Below, piece after piece: positions 16,847 to 24,396 of a DNA stretch of 64,000 nucleotides. Where the stretch lies: NCBI RefSeq assembly GCF_004765805.1, contig NZ_SBIU01000007.1:62001-126000 (forward strand). Direction: 5' to 3'. The notes under the pieces are model-generated. The model was not told the DNA's origin, searched no databases, and saw only the letters and a list, made by a program, of their open reading frames with translations. The position numbers and the translations under genes were made by a program. Each line of letters begins with the position of its first letter. The stretch's first letter is position 1. Source of the stretch: Halorussus halobius. GTDB taxonomy: Archaea > Halobacteriota > Halobacteria > Halobacteriales > Haladaptataceae.

Positions 16847-17110
16847 AATATTATTTGTAATATACTAATTTCAGTCTTAAATTCGGAAATTCTAATTGCG
16901 TATTAATCCCCGTTTCTTCTACCAAACCAAAGAGTGTTAAGTTCGTTCTGCTGAATAAAGCGCGCGTACTGACCAGAAGGAAAACCAAGAAACGACAGGG
17001 CTACTCCTAAAAATCGTGTTTGTCTTCACGTTTAGGTGCATCAGATGGACGTTAGTGCGAGCAACGCGAAAAGTTAACTGGCAAATGGCTCCACGGACTG
17101 AGTTGTTGAA

Positions 17111-17398
17111 CTAGTCGTCCATGCCGGATGGGGTTTGGCCCGTAGTCGATCCCGACGGTGCCGACCCTGCGGCAAACTTGTAAACGGCGACGAGTCCCCA
17201 AATCACCAAGCCGAGCAGGATGATGCCCGCCCTAATGTCGATGGGGACCACTGCAGCGTGTTCGATTGCTCCCTCGCTATCGACTGGGTGCCCGGCTCCC
17301 AGTAGCATGTCGAGCAGGCCGATCACGACGACGCCCAAGACAACCAGGCCACCGCCGACGTACATGGCGATTTGGTCTGCCGTTGATAAGTCACTCAT
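17111..17398 (-). CDS. small membrane protein with two TM segments
   Basis: A 95-residue protein with two clear membrane helices (about 11-32 and 53-76), a short polar loop between them with two histidines and acidic residues, and a Ser/Thr/Gly-rich tail. I do not recognise the family. It starts six bases after the stop of the DoxX gene and is cotranscribed with it. Its job is probably tied to that membrane protein, but nothing more can be inferred. Confidence 0.75.
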   Translation of the reverse strand: MSDLSTADQIAMYVGGGLVVLGVVVIGLLDMLLGAGHPVDSEGAIEHAAVVPIDIRAGIILLGLVIWGLVAVYKFAAGSAPSGSTTGQTPSGMDD

Positions 17399-17404
17399 TG
17401 GTAG

Positions 17405-17938
17405 TCACCCGAGGAGTTTCCGTAATCGCGTGTTCTCGAACAGTTCCATCTCACGCAGGCGGTTATCGACTGCCAGGACGCCGCCCGCTCCAAGTGCCAC
17501 AATGGTTCCGAAGACCATGATCCCAAGGAGTTCACCCGTGACCATACCGTTGGCCCAGCCGCCACCGTAGCCGTTGATGAAGTAGAAGAACAGCATCATG
17601 AAGGCACCAAAGAAGGCGGCGGTCCTCGTGAGGACACCGAGTATCAGCCCGAGACCGATGGCGGTTTGCCCAAGCGGTACCGCCACGTTGACGAACGCCA
17701 ACAGGATGCCGTCGCTGAACGGCGTGACGAAGGGGGCGAGAATCGTGCCCTGAGCGGCTCCGCCGACGAACCAGCTGGCGTCGAAGGGCCACGCCCAGAT
17801 TTTGTCAAGGCCAGCGTGGAGCATCCACCACCCGGCGGTCAGCCGGAGCAGCAGGATCCAATACGACAACCAGGCTCCCGAGACCGAGAACGACGTCTCG
17901 GTTCCGAGAAAATTCGTACGGATGGATTGAGTTGACAT
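17405..17938 (-). CDS. DoxX family membrane protein
   Basis: A 177-residue protein with four predicted helices in the DoxX layout (LRLTAGWWMLHAGLDKI, VNVAVPLGQTAIGLGLILGV, FFGAFMMLFFYF and a last helix near the C-terminus). DoxX proteins include the small subunit of archaeal thiosulfate:quinone oxidoreductase, but most are uncharacterised redox-linked membrane proteins. The start MSTQSI at 17938 is chosen; an upstream ATG four codons earlier is possible. A second DoxX gene at 30039 shares the motifs VNVAVP/ANVAVP, the GLGLL region and AAFFGA. Quinone or thiol oxidation is possible for both, without direct evidence. Confidence 0.88.
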   Translation of the reverse strand: MSTQSIRTNFLGTETSFSVSGAWLSYWILLLRLTAGWWMLHAGLDKIWAWPFDASWFVGGAAQGTILAPFVTPFSDGILLAFVNVAVPLGQTAIGLGLILGVLTRTAAFFGAFMMLFFYFINGYGGGWANGMVTGELLGIMVFGTIVALGAGGVLAVDNRLREMELFENTRLRKLLG

Positions 17939-18257
17939 GGCATACTTCACCTCACGGCTGATTTTGTCAGATGTAGTAAAAAAGATTGATGGTGTTCGTG
18001 ATTTCTAAGAGTCGGGGCTCATTTCAGGAACGCGGATATCCGAGGTGAGTTGGATGATTCTCAAGAAGGAATTCGGTCACCCTCTACGGACTGATTGTGT
18101 GCTGGGGCGTGTAAGCGGGAACACTGATGAAGCCGAGCCCACCGAATTCTGGATCTCGGAAAATTCGCTTGAGGGACTCCATTTGCTGATTTAATCCTCT
18201 GTACTTACCGATCCTCCCAGTAGCTAACAGATTCTGAGAATTTAACTCGAGCGGATG
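17939..18257. other. intergenic region, no feature recognised
   Basis: A 319-base gap between the DoxX promoter side and the 3' end of the FAD oxidoreductase. It is AT-richer than average and has no open frame of convincing quality. A TATA-like A-rich run (about 17978-17988, minus strand) lies roughly 40-50 bases before the DoxX start. Confidence 0.4.
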
Positions 18258-19433
18258 TCAATTAATCAACTCCCATTGGTTAGTCATTCCTCCATAGACA
18301 CGGTTTAAAACTCGTCGTCTCGAGAAAATACGGGCAAACAAAACAGGGTGGCGGAGGAGACGCAGTAGAACTGTACTCGGAGACCGGTCAACGTCTTCAA
18401 TATCGATCCCGGCAGCGGCACGAATTGCTGCTCCCAGAACCTTGGGATTACGAGTTTCAAGAAAGTATCTCACAACTGTGGCGAAAATGTACTCCGTTTT
18501 CATCCTCTGATATAAACTGTCAGGAAAATTGTGTAATTGGCCGCTGTTAGCCAACTCTGCGGCCAAGAATCCCGATTCAACGGCCTGTGAGATCCCCTTT
18601 CCGGTGAGTCGGTTTGCGATACCTGCAGCATCACCCACCCGTACGACGGAATGCTCCGGTAGATAGGTTCTGTCGGGATCAAGGCTTGGTCCCTCGGGAA
18701 TGATTGCGACGTTCGTCCGTTCCTGCGACGGGACTGGCCACCCATTCCGCTTACAGGCTTCCCTCAATGCCTTCATATAATCACTAGGCCGGTCACTGAC
18801 CGTCCAGCCGATACCAACGTTGGCTCGTTGCGATGTCTTCGGGAATGCCCACGAGTACCCTGTATAGTTCTCCAGAATTATCCGGCTGTTCGGGTACAAC
18901 TCGGTGAAGTCCCCTTCGACATCACTGTTAAGCGCTACCATATATCCTGAATACTCGTTGGTTGTTCCGAGCGCTTTACTAGAGAGTGATGGCTGACCGG
19001 TTGCATCAACGACGAGATCATACTCATCGGTGAACTCGTGGAAATCTGTCCGTGTGATAGACTGGTTTTCGTGGATGTCAACACCCTTCTCTGAGAGTTG
19101 TTCTGCCCAGGACTGCTCAACGACATTTCGGTCCGTTATATATGTATCCGCAGCAGGAAAGGTGCCGGCTCCAGTGCGGTGGCGATCGGCGTCGATTCCG
19201 TCATACACCTCCACTTCCATCGCTGGCAGCGGATTGAGAAAGCCGTTCTCTACAGTCGGCTCGAGTGGGATCTTCGATACCGCTGTCATCGCTTCTCCGC
19301 AATTAACGCGTTTGCTATCGTAGGACTGCCGCTCATATAGTTCGACGACGAATCCAGCGTCGTCGAATCCAGCAGCTGCTGCAAGCCCGGCCATCCCTCC
19401 ACCTATTACCGCAATTTTGGACGTTCGTGTCAT
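18258..19433 (-). CDS. FAD-dependent oxidoreductase, geranylgeranyl reductase-like
   Basis: A 391-residue flavoprotein. The Rossmann motif GGGMAGLAAAAGF begins near residue 9, the DxD-like VVDATGQPS is mid-protein, and the second FAD motif is VVRVGDAAGIANRLTGKGI. This pattern places it in the geranylgeranyl reductase/FixC group, which reduces isoprenoid double bonds (for example in archaeal lipids or quinones) or oxidises related substrates. The start MTRTSK at 19433 puts the dinucleotide motif at the usual distance. It is the last gene of a minus-strand run following copA and a DUF63-like gene. The substrate is uncertain. Confidence 0.88.
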   Translation of the reverse strand: MTRTSKIAVIGGGMAGLAAAAGFDDAGFVVELYERQSYDSKRVNCGEAMTAVSKIPLEPTVENGFLNPLPAMEVEVYDGIDADRHRTGAGTFPAADTYITDRNVVEQSWAEQLSEKGVDIHENQSITRTDFHEFTDEYDLVVDATGQPSLSSKALGTTNEYSGYMVALNSDVEGDFTELYPNSRIILENYTGYSWAFPKTSQRANVGIGWTVSDRPSDYMKALREACKRNGWPVPSQERTNVAIIPEGPSLDPDRTYLPEHSVVRVGDAAGIANRLTGKGISQAVESGFLAAELANSGQLHNFPDSLYQRMKTEYIFATVVRYFLETRNPKVLGAAIRAAAGIDIEDVDRSPSTVLLRLLRHPVLFARIFSRRRVLNRVYGGMTNQWELIN

Positions 19434-19461
19434 CGGTTTTTGCCAATCTTTGAGGCCATCG

Positions 19462-20463
19462 TTAAGCTCCCAACAGCATCCGAAGTGACCCACGAACGCC
19501 CATCGGGAGTCCGATCGCTCCGATGAAGAACGTCATAAGCCACCACCACGTGTGATTCATCTCCTCTTTCGCATCGGCGAGATACCACACGATGCCGACA
19601 GTCACGACGAGTTTCAGCACGAACGTCGATCCGGAGAATCCAGTCGCCTGGTACACGAGATTCGTCACGACCAGCTTTGGGGAGTAGCCGAGGAACGTCA
19701 CACCGATGAGATTCTGCGCAGCGTCCCACAACTGGCCGAAAACGGCCAGCAGAATTAGCGGGTGTCGAAGGTGTGTGATATTGACGAAACTCGCGCCCCA
19801 GTAGTAGAGTGCGGTTACGCCGAGCGCTATCCCCGTCGTCGCGACAGGAACCCATAGGCGGAGTGGGGTCGATGTCGAGAGGCCGTGCCAAACAGCCCAC
19901 CAGACGGCCCCGACAGCCCACACCGACCCGACGAGCCCGACTGTTAGCGGGATAGATCCGATATTTTGGTCACGCAAGAGTGCACCGACACCGAGCGCGA
20001 GGATGGTGACAGCGGTGACGACGATGTAAATCGATGGCGTGATGAACCACACCGCGTAGTCCCCGAGCAGCCCGAGATCCTCGAGGGCGCGCATCGCCCC
20101 ACCTGCGATGATGATCGGAGCGAACCCGTAGGCCAGTCGTGCGTCGAACGTGACGTCGAGTTGGTCGAGATACGCACGTAGTCCGGGGAGGCTGTATACG
20201 ACTGCCGCGAGGTAGATTACCGTGTTCACCGCGTTGTAGCCCTGGACAGCACGAACCCCCTCGTGCGTGACTGGCTGACCGGCCGCATCGGCGACGACTG
20301 GTCCCCAGAGATACTGCCAGATGAACCGGTCGTAGACCAACGTCGGAAACACGAGGATGCCCCCACCGAGGAGGACGAGCGGGGCCAGCAGGTACAGCGC
20401 CCACCACTCGCGTGAGCCGGTCTCCGGAAGGACAGTCTCGACGCGGCGGGTGACAGTACTCAC
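19462..20463 (-). CDS. DUF63-like polytopic membrane protein
   Basis: A 333-residue membrane protein with about eight helices. Sequence features of the DUF63 family are visible (GFAPIIIAGGAMRALEDLG and FITPSIYIVVTAVTI). The family is archaeal and of unknown function. I chose a GTG start at 20463 because it overlaps the preceding stop in a GTGA arrangement, while the first ATG would push the start 48 bases into the upstream gene. Conserved-looking charged residues inside membrane segments (EDLG, DAAQN) suggest a catalytic or ion site. It is part of the transcription unit downstream of copA. Confidence 0.85.
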   Translation of the reverse strand: MSTVTRRVETVLPETGSREWWALYLLAPLVLLGGGILVFPTLVYDRFIWQYLWGPVVADAAGQPVTHEGVRAVQGYNAVNTVIYLAAVVYSLPGLRAYLDQLDVTFDARLAYGFAPIIIAGGAMRALEDLGLLGDYAVWFITPSIYIVVTAVTILALGVGALLRDQNIGSIPLTVGLVGSVWAVGAVWWAVWHGLSTSTPLRLWVPVATTGIALGVTALYYWGASFVNITHLRHPLILLAVFGQLWDAAQNLIGVTFLGYSPKLVVTNLVYQATGFSGSTFVLKLVVTVGIVWYLADAKEEMNHTWWWLMTFFIGAIGLPMGVRGSLRMLLGA

Positions 20464-20684
20464 GACCCGTTCACCTCCAATCGCCACGTCGTGCTTTTCG
20501 AGCGCCCCCACTGTTCGAGTGAAACGATTGTGAGTTCGTCCTGGAGCTGGCTGAGATACTGCGCGACTGCCTTGGGAGATCCGTCGAGGTCGCTGGCAAT
20601 CTCGCGAGCCCGGAGGTATGTCGGTTCGCTACTGGCTGTCTCGACGAGGTACCTTCGAACCGTGTGCCGGGAAATATTCGACAT
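20460..20684 (-). CDS. small winged-helix protein (DUF7123-like)
   Basis: A 74-residue protein containing one helix-turn-helix: HTVRRYLVETASSEPTYL, then AREIASDLDGSPKAVAQYLSQLQ, then a short wing. It resembles the haloarchaeal family DUF7123, a small DNA-binding-like domain. The start MSNISRH at 20684 leaves a 17-base gap to the copA stop; the longer frame would overlap copA by more than 170 bases. It is likely cotranscribed with copA and with the DUF63-like gene, whose start overlaps its stop. No metal-binding residues are visible. A regulatory role is inferred from the fold only. Confidence 0.8.
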   Translation of the reverse strand: MSNISRHTVRRYLVETASSEPTYLRAREIASDLDGSPKAVAQYLSQLQDELTIVSLEQWGRSKSTTWRLEVNGS

Positions 20685-20701
20685 TGATCTAGAGGTGACG
20701 G

Positions 20702-23308
20702 TTAGCGAAGAAATCCGAAGAGCTTGTAGTCGTGATCGGGGGTGTACCGCCGGAACAGGAGACTGTTCGTCAGCACCGACACCGACGAGAACGCCATTGC
20801 TGCTGCAGCGAGCACGGGCTGGAGGAGGCCGAGCGACGCTAACGGAATCATCGCCGTGTTGTAACCGAGCGCCCACACGAGGTTCTGTTTGATCTTCTGG
20901 AGTGTCGCGTCTGAGATTCGGATCGCCTTTACCACGTCGAGCGGGTCGTCTCGCATCAGCGTGACGTCTGCAGCTTCGATGGCGACGTCGGTGCCGGAGC
21001 CGATTGCTGTCCCGACGTGTGCGACCGCGAGTGCCGGAGCGTCGTTGACGCCGTCACCGACCATCATCGCCTGCCGGCCCTCGTCTTGAATACTGTCGAC
21101 CGCGTTGGACTTGTCCTCAGGAAGGACTCCTGCGCGGACGTTCTTCGGGTCGATACCCACCTGTTTAGCGACCGCACGGGCAGTTCGCTCGTTGTCGCCC
21201 GTAATCATCATCACGTCAACTCCCCGCTCTTGGAGTGCTGTGACAGCCTGCTTGGAGCTTTCCTTCACTGTGTCGGCGTCGGCGACCACACCCACGAGCT
21301 CCCCCTCGTAGGCGACCAGCATCGCCGTCTTCCCCTCGTTCTCGAGGCGTTCCATCGTCTCCTCAGCGGGAGAGGGGTCGATCCCGTTGTCCCGCAGCAG
21401 CTTGCGGTTGCCGACCAGCACCTCGCTGTCACCAATGACTGCTTTGATCCCGTGGCCCGGAACGTTCTCGAAGTCGTCAGGCTCAGTCACGTCCAGGCCG
21501 CGTTCTTCGGCCCCTTCGACGATTGCACGGGCGAGCGGGTGTTCGCTGCCGCTTTCAGCTATCGCCGCCAGTCGAAGCACATCATCCTCTGAGAGGCGCT
21601 CACGGGTGCTGAGCTGTCCACCATCTGGGGTCGGCTCGCCACCGTCAGTCACCACATTTCCATCGCTATCAAAGACGACCACGTCGGTGAGTTCCATTTC
21701 ACCCTCCGTGAGGGTGCCCGTCTTGTCGAAGACGACCGTGTCGACGTCTTTTGCGCGTTCGAGGATGTCACCGCCCTTGAACAGGACGCCGTTCTGGGCA
21801 CCAATCGTCGTCCCGACCATCGTCGCTGCGGGCGTCGCCAGCCCCAGCGCACAGGGACAGGCGATGAGGATCGAGGACGCGAAGACAATTATCGCGAACT
21901 CGAAGACTGAAACGGTCCCACCGACCGGGGCCGGGCCGCCAGCAACCTGACCCCACAGCGGGAGCCAGTCGACGAAGCCAGCGAGAGCCTCGGGGAACAG
22001 GAACCAGACGACACCCCAGAGAAGGGCGTTCGCGATGACCGCAGGCACGAAGTACGCGGAGATGCGGTCGGCGAGATTCTGGATGTCGGGCTGGCGCGAC
22101 TGGGCCTCCTTGACTGTCTGGACGATCTGTTGGAGGGCCGTGTCTTCTCCAACCTTCGTCGCCTCCACGACAAGGACGCCGTTCTCGTTAATCGTCGAGC
22201 CGACGACCTCATCGCCCTCCTCTTTCTCGACAGGCACAGATTCGCCAGTGACCATTGACTCGTCGACGGCAGACTGACCGTCGACAACGACACCGTCTGT
22301 GGGAATCTTCTCACCTGGACGAATTTTCATCCGGTCACCAGTTGTGACCTCTTCGAGTGGAACTTCTTCTTCACTGCCGTCCTCGCGGACAATGGTCGCC
22401 GTTTCGGCTTCCATTTCGAGGAGCTTTCGGAGGGCCTCACCCGCTTGGCCCTTCGACCGAGCTTCGAGATAGTTACCCAACGTGATGAACACGAGGATGA
22501 GGGCTGCCGTGTCGAAATAAAGTCCACCTGCAATGAGTTCAGCAAGGACTGCCACAGAGTATAGATAGGCCGTTGTTGAACCGATCGCAATCAGCACGTC
22601 CATATTGGCGCGGCCGTTCTTCACGATCGCCTTGTACGAGTTCTTATAGAACGGCCAGCCGAGGATCGCCTGTACCGGCGTGGCGAGGAGGAACTCAACC
22701 CAGCCAAGTTCCACACCGAAGACGGCTTCAGGGACGATCGCGCCACCGAGCAGATAATTGTCGATGAGGAAGAAGAGCAACGGTGCCGATAACACTGCCC
22801 CAAAGAGGGTCAACCTGAGTTGTTTCCGAGTTTCGGCTTGACGGGCGGCATCTCGTGCGTCCTGGCCCGACTCTTCGTCGGCACCATCTTCGCGGACGGG
22901 CGAGTAGCCAGCCTCCTCGATAGCATCGTACAGCGCACCAATAGATACTTCCGCAGGATTGTAGGTGACCTGTGCTTCGTCGGTTGCGTAATTGACCTCC
23001 GCATTAACGACGCCCGGAATATTTTCAAGAGCGGTTTGGTTGGTCTCGGCGCAGTTGGCACAGGTCATATCGGAGATGGCAATCGTTACCGTCTCAGAGA
23101 CTGCGCCGTACCCGGCCTCGTCGATCGCGTCGTAGATTTCTTTGAGCGATACCTCTTCAGGGTCGTAGGTGACGGAACCCTCGTCGGTGGCGAAGTTCGC
23201 ATCCGCCTCCGATACCCCGTCGAGCGATTCGAGAGTGTCCTGGATCGTCGCCGAACAGTTGGCGCAGGACATTCCCGTGATATCAAGATGGATTGTTTGG
23301 CTTGTCAT
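20702..23308 (-). CDS. copA: Cu(I)-translocating P-type ATPase (CopA)
   Basis: An 868-residue P1B-1 copper pump. Two N-terminal HMA domains carry C15-x-x-C18 and C83-x-x-C86. TGES is at 354-357, the TM6 signature CPC at 484-486 and DKTGT at 528-532; SEHP and GDGVNDA follow, and TM7/TM8 keep the P1B-1 residues YN and MAFSS. It exports Cu(I) (and probably Ag(I)) from the cytoplasm using ATP. The upstream region holds a TATA-like box and a TTAGATTCCAA repeat, and the AsnC-TRASH regulator lies 94 bases upstream on the same strand. The family and ion are well supported by the motif set. Confidence 0.97.
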   Translation of the reverse strand: MTSQTIHLDITGMSCANCSATIQDTLESLDGVSEADANFATDEGSVTYDPEEVSLKEIYDAIDEAGYGAVSETVTIAISDMTCANCAETNQTALENIPGVVNAEVNYATDEAQVTYNPAEVSIGALYDAIEEAGYSPVREDGADEESGQDARDAARQAETRKQLRLTLFGAVLSAPLLFFLIDNYLLGGAIVPEAVFGVELGWVEFLLATPVQAILGWPFYKNSYKAIVKNGRANMDVLIAIGSTTAYLYSVAVLAELIAGGLYFDTAALILVFITLGNYLEARSKGQAGEALRKLLEMEAETATIVREDGSEEEVPLEEVTTGDRMKIRPGEKIPTDGVVVDGQSAVDESMVTGESVPVEKEEGDEVVGSTINENGVLVVEATKVGEDTALQQIVQTVKEAQSRQPDIQNLADRISAYFVPAVIANALLWGVVWFLFPEALAGFVDWLPLWGQVAGGPAPVGGTVSVFEFAIIVFASSILIACPCALGLATPAATMVGTTIGAQNGVLFKGGDILERAKDVDTVVFDKTGTLTEGEMELTDVVVFDSDGNVVTDGGEPTPDGGQLSTRERLSEDDVLRLAAIAESGSEHPLARAIVEGAEERGLDVTEPDDFENVPGHGIKAVIGDSEVLVGNRKLLRDNGIDPSPAEETMERLENEGKTAMLVAYEGELVGVVADADTVKESSKQAVTALQERGVDVMMITGDNERTARAVAKQVGIDPKNVRAGVLPEDKSNAVDSIQDEGRQAMMVGDGVNDAPALAVAHVGTAIGSGTDVAIEAADVTLMRDDPLDVVKAIRISDATLQKIKQNLVWALGYNTAMIPLASLGLLQPVLAAAAMAFSSVSVLTNSLLFRRYTPDHDYKLFGFLR

Positions 23309-23330
23309 GCTTGTTCTACTATACGGGGTC

Positions 23331-23338
23331 TAGGTTTA
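23331..23338 (-). promoter_or_regulatory. TATA-like box of copA
   Basis: On the minus strand CCTAAACC lies about 23-30 bases before the copA start codon, fitting a leaderless haloarchaeal promoter. Confidence 0.4.
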
Positions 23339-23383
23339 GGCGATTTGCTGCTTCGAGAGGTGGGTTTTCGACCGCGGGAAAAT

Positions 23384-23394
23384 TTAGATTCCAA
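23384..23394. promoter_or_regulatory. TTnGAnTCnAA inverted repeat upstream of copA
   Basis: TTAGATTCCAA is a near-perfect inverted repeat (arms of five around one base). It lies 76-86 bases before the copA start codon and about 46 bases upstream of its TATA-like box. The same repeat recurs near the other copper genes, so it is a candidate binding site for the AsnC-TRASH regulators. Confidence 0.55.
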
Positions 23395-23402
23395 AGAGCG
23401 CG

Positions 23403-23993
23403 TTATGCTCCCTCTTCGAGTCGCTGATACCTGTCTTCGAACCGTGCAAGACAAGATGGACAACAGAAGTGATAGATCTCACCATCGATTCGCGTCGTCT
23501 CACCCTCATTATCGACGGTATTGTTACATTCGGCACAGGTGAGCGCAAATTCGACGCCATCGACGGACGGCGTCCATTCGATCTCGTCGATTAGTGTGAC
23601 GGTGTAACCCGCTACATCGACCTCGTTGAAGAGTCCATCTACCCACTGACGAACGTTCTGGGCTTCGACACGAGCATAGAACCAAAGATCCCCTTCTGCG
23701 GTCGTGAAGACGTGTTCAACGCCATCGGATTCCCGAACTTGATTGCGGGCGGTCTCCAGCGATGCTGAGCCGATTTCGGCTTGAATAAATACCGGAACAC
23801 CAGCCCGGAGATGAGCTCGGTTGACGTCAATCGTGAAGTTGTTAATGATGCCAGCTTCCTGTAATCGCTTGACCCGGTCGGAAACGGCCGGCCCCGACAG
23901 ACCGACCTCCTCGCCGATATCGCTGAACGGGCGGCGGGCGTCATCAGCGAGTAACGAGAGGATTTCCAGGTCGGTTTCATCTAGATTGCGCAT
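23403..23993 (-). CDS. AsnC/Lrp-type regulator with TRASH domain, adjacent to copA
   Basis: A 196-residue paralogue of the regulator at 12432. Its HTH (about 5-50, PFSDIGEEVGLSGPAVSDRV) is followed by an Lrp-like domain, and a TRASH domain has C153, C156, C177/C178 and C181. The start MRNLDE at 23993 gives the normal HTH position. It lies between copZ, which is divergent, and copA, in line, with palindromic sites on both sides. This layout strongly suggests that it is the copper-responsive regulator of copA and copZ. Whether it activates or represses is not shown; the operator spacing relative to the TATA-like boxes favours activation. Confidence 0.92.
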   Translation of the reverse strand: MRNLDETDLEILSLLADDARRPFSDIGEEVGLSGPAVSDRVKRLQEAGIINNFTIDVNRAHLRAGVPVFIQAEIGSASLETARNQVRESDGVEHVFTTAEGDLWFYARVEAQNVRQWVDGLFNEVDVAGYTVTLIDEIEWTPSVDGVEFALTCAECNNTVDNEGETTRIDGEIYHFCCPSCLARFEDRYQRLEEGA

Positions 23994-24073
23994 ACGACCG
24001 CTTCGTCTCGCAGGATACATTATTGTTGTCCACTATTCACCTTCGAAATCGGCGATTCTAGGCTGCGATAACA

Positions 24074-24084
24074 TTGGATTCCAA
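24074..24084. promoter_or_regulatory. perfect TTGGA-T-TCCAA inverted repeat in the regulator/copZ divergent region
   Basis: A perfect five-base inverted repeat around one base, 38-48 bases before the copZ start and about 81-91 bases before the divergent AsnC-TRASH start. It is the best match to the recurring repeat in this window. Confidence 0.6.
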
Positions 24085-24121
24085 GCAGAAAACCACATAG
24101 AATACTCGCCCCTATCTACGA

Positions 24122-24325
24122 ATGGATATGACTCAGACAATCACCGTCGAAGGAATGACCTGTGAACATTGCGAGCAGACGGTCGAAGAAGCACTCGAAG
24201 AAGTTGAGGGGGTTACTTCCGCAACTGCGGATCGCAACTCAGAATCCGCGACAGTCGAAGGGTCCGCTGAACGGGATGAACTCGTGACTGTGGTCGAAGA
24301 CGCTGGATACGATGCCTCCGCGTAA
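24122..24325 (+). CDS. copZ: CopZ-like copper chaperone (HMA domain)
   Basis: A 67-residue HMA protein with the copper-binding motif GMTCEHC. It is very similar to the second chaperone at 32023. CopZ proteins carry Cu(I) to CopA and, in bacteria, to copper regulators. The start at 24122 (MDMTQT) or the ATG two codons later at 24128 gives leaderless spacing to an A/T-rich box (about 24096-24105). The TTGGA-T-TCCAA repeat lies directly upstream. It is divergent from the copper regulator and is followed by aconitase after 71 bases. Confidence 0.93.
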   Translation: MDMTQTITVEGMTCEHCEQTVEEALEEVEGVTSATADRNSESATVEGSAERDELVTVVEDAGYDASA

Positions 24326-24396
24326 CAAATCCCGATTCTCGTCGAATCGGATTCGGGGAGGGATTGATACGACTGCCAATCCCAGGTGTAGATACT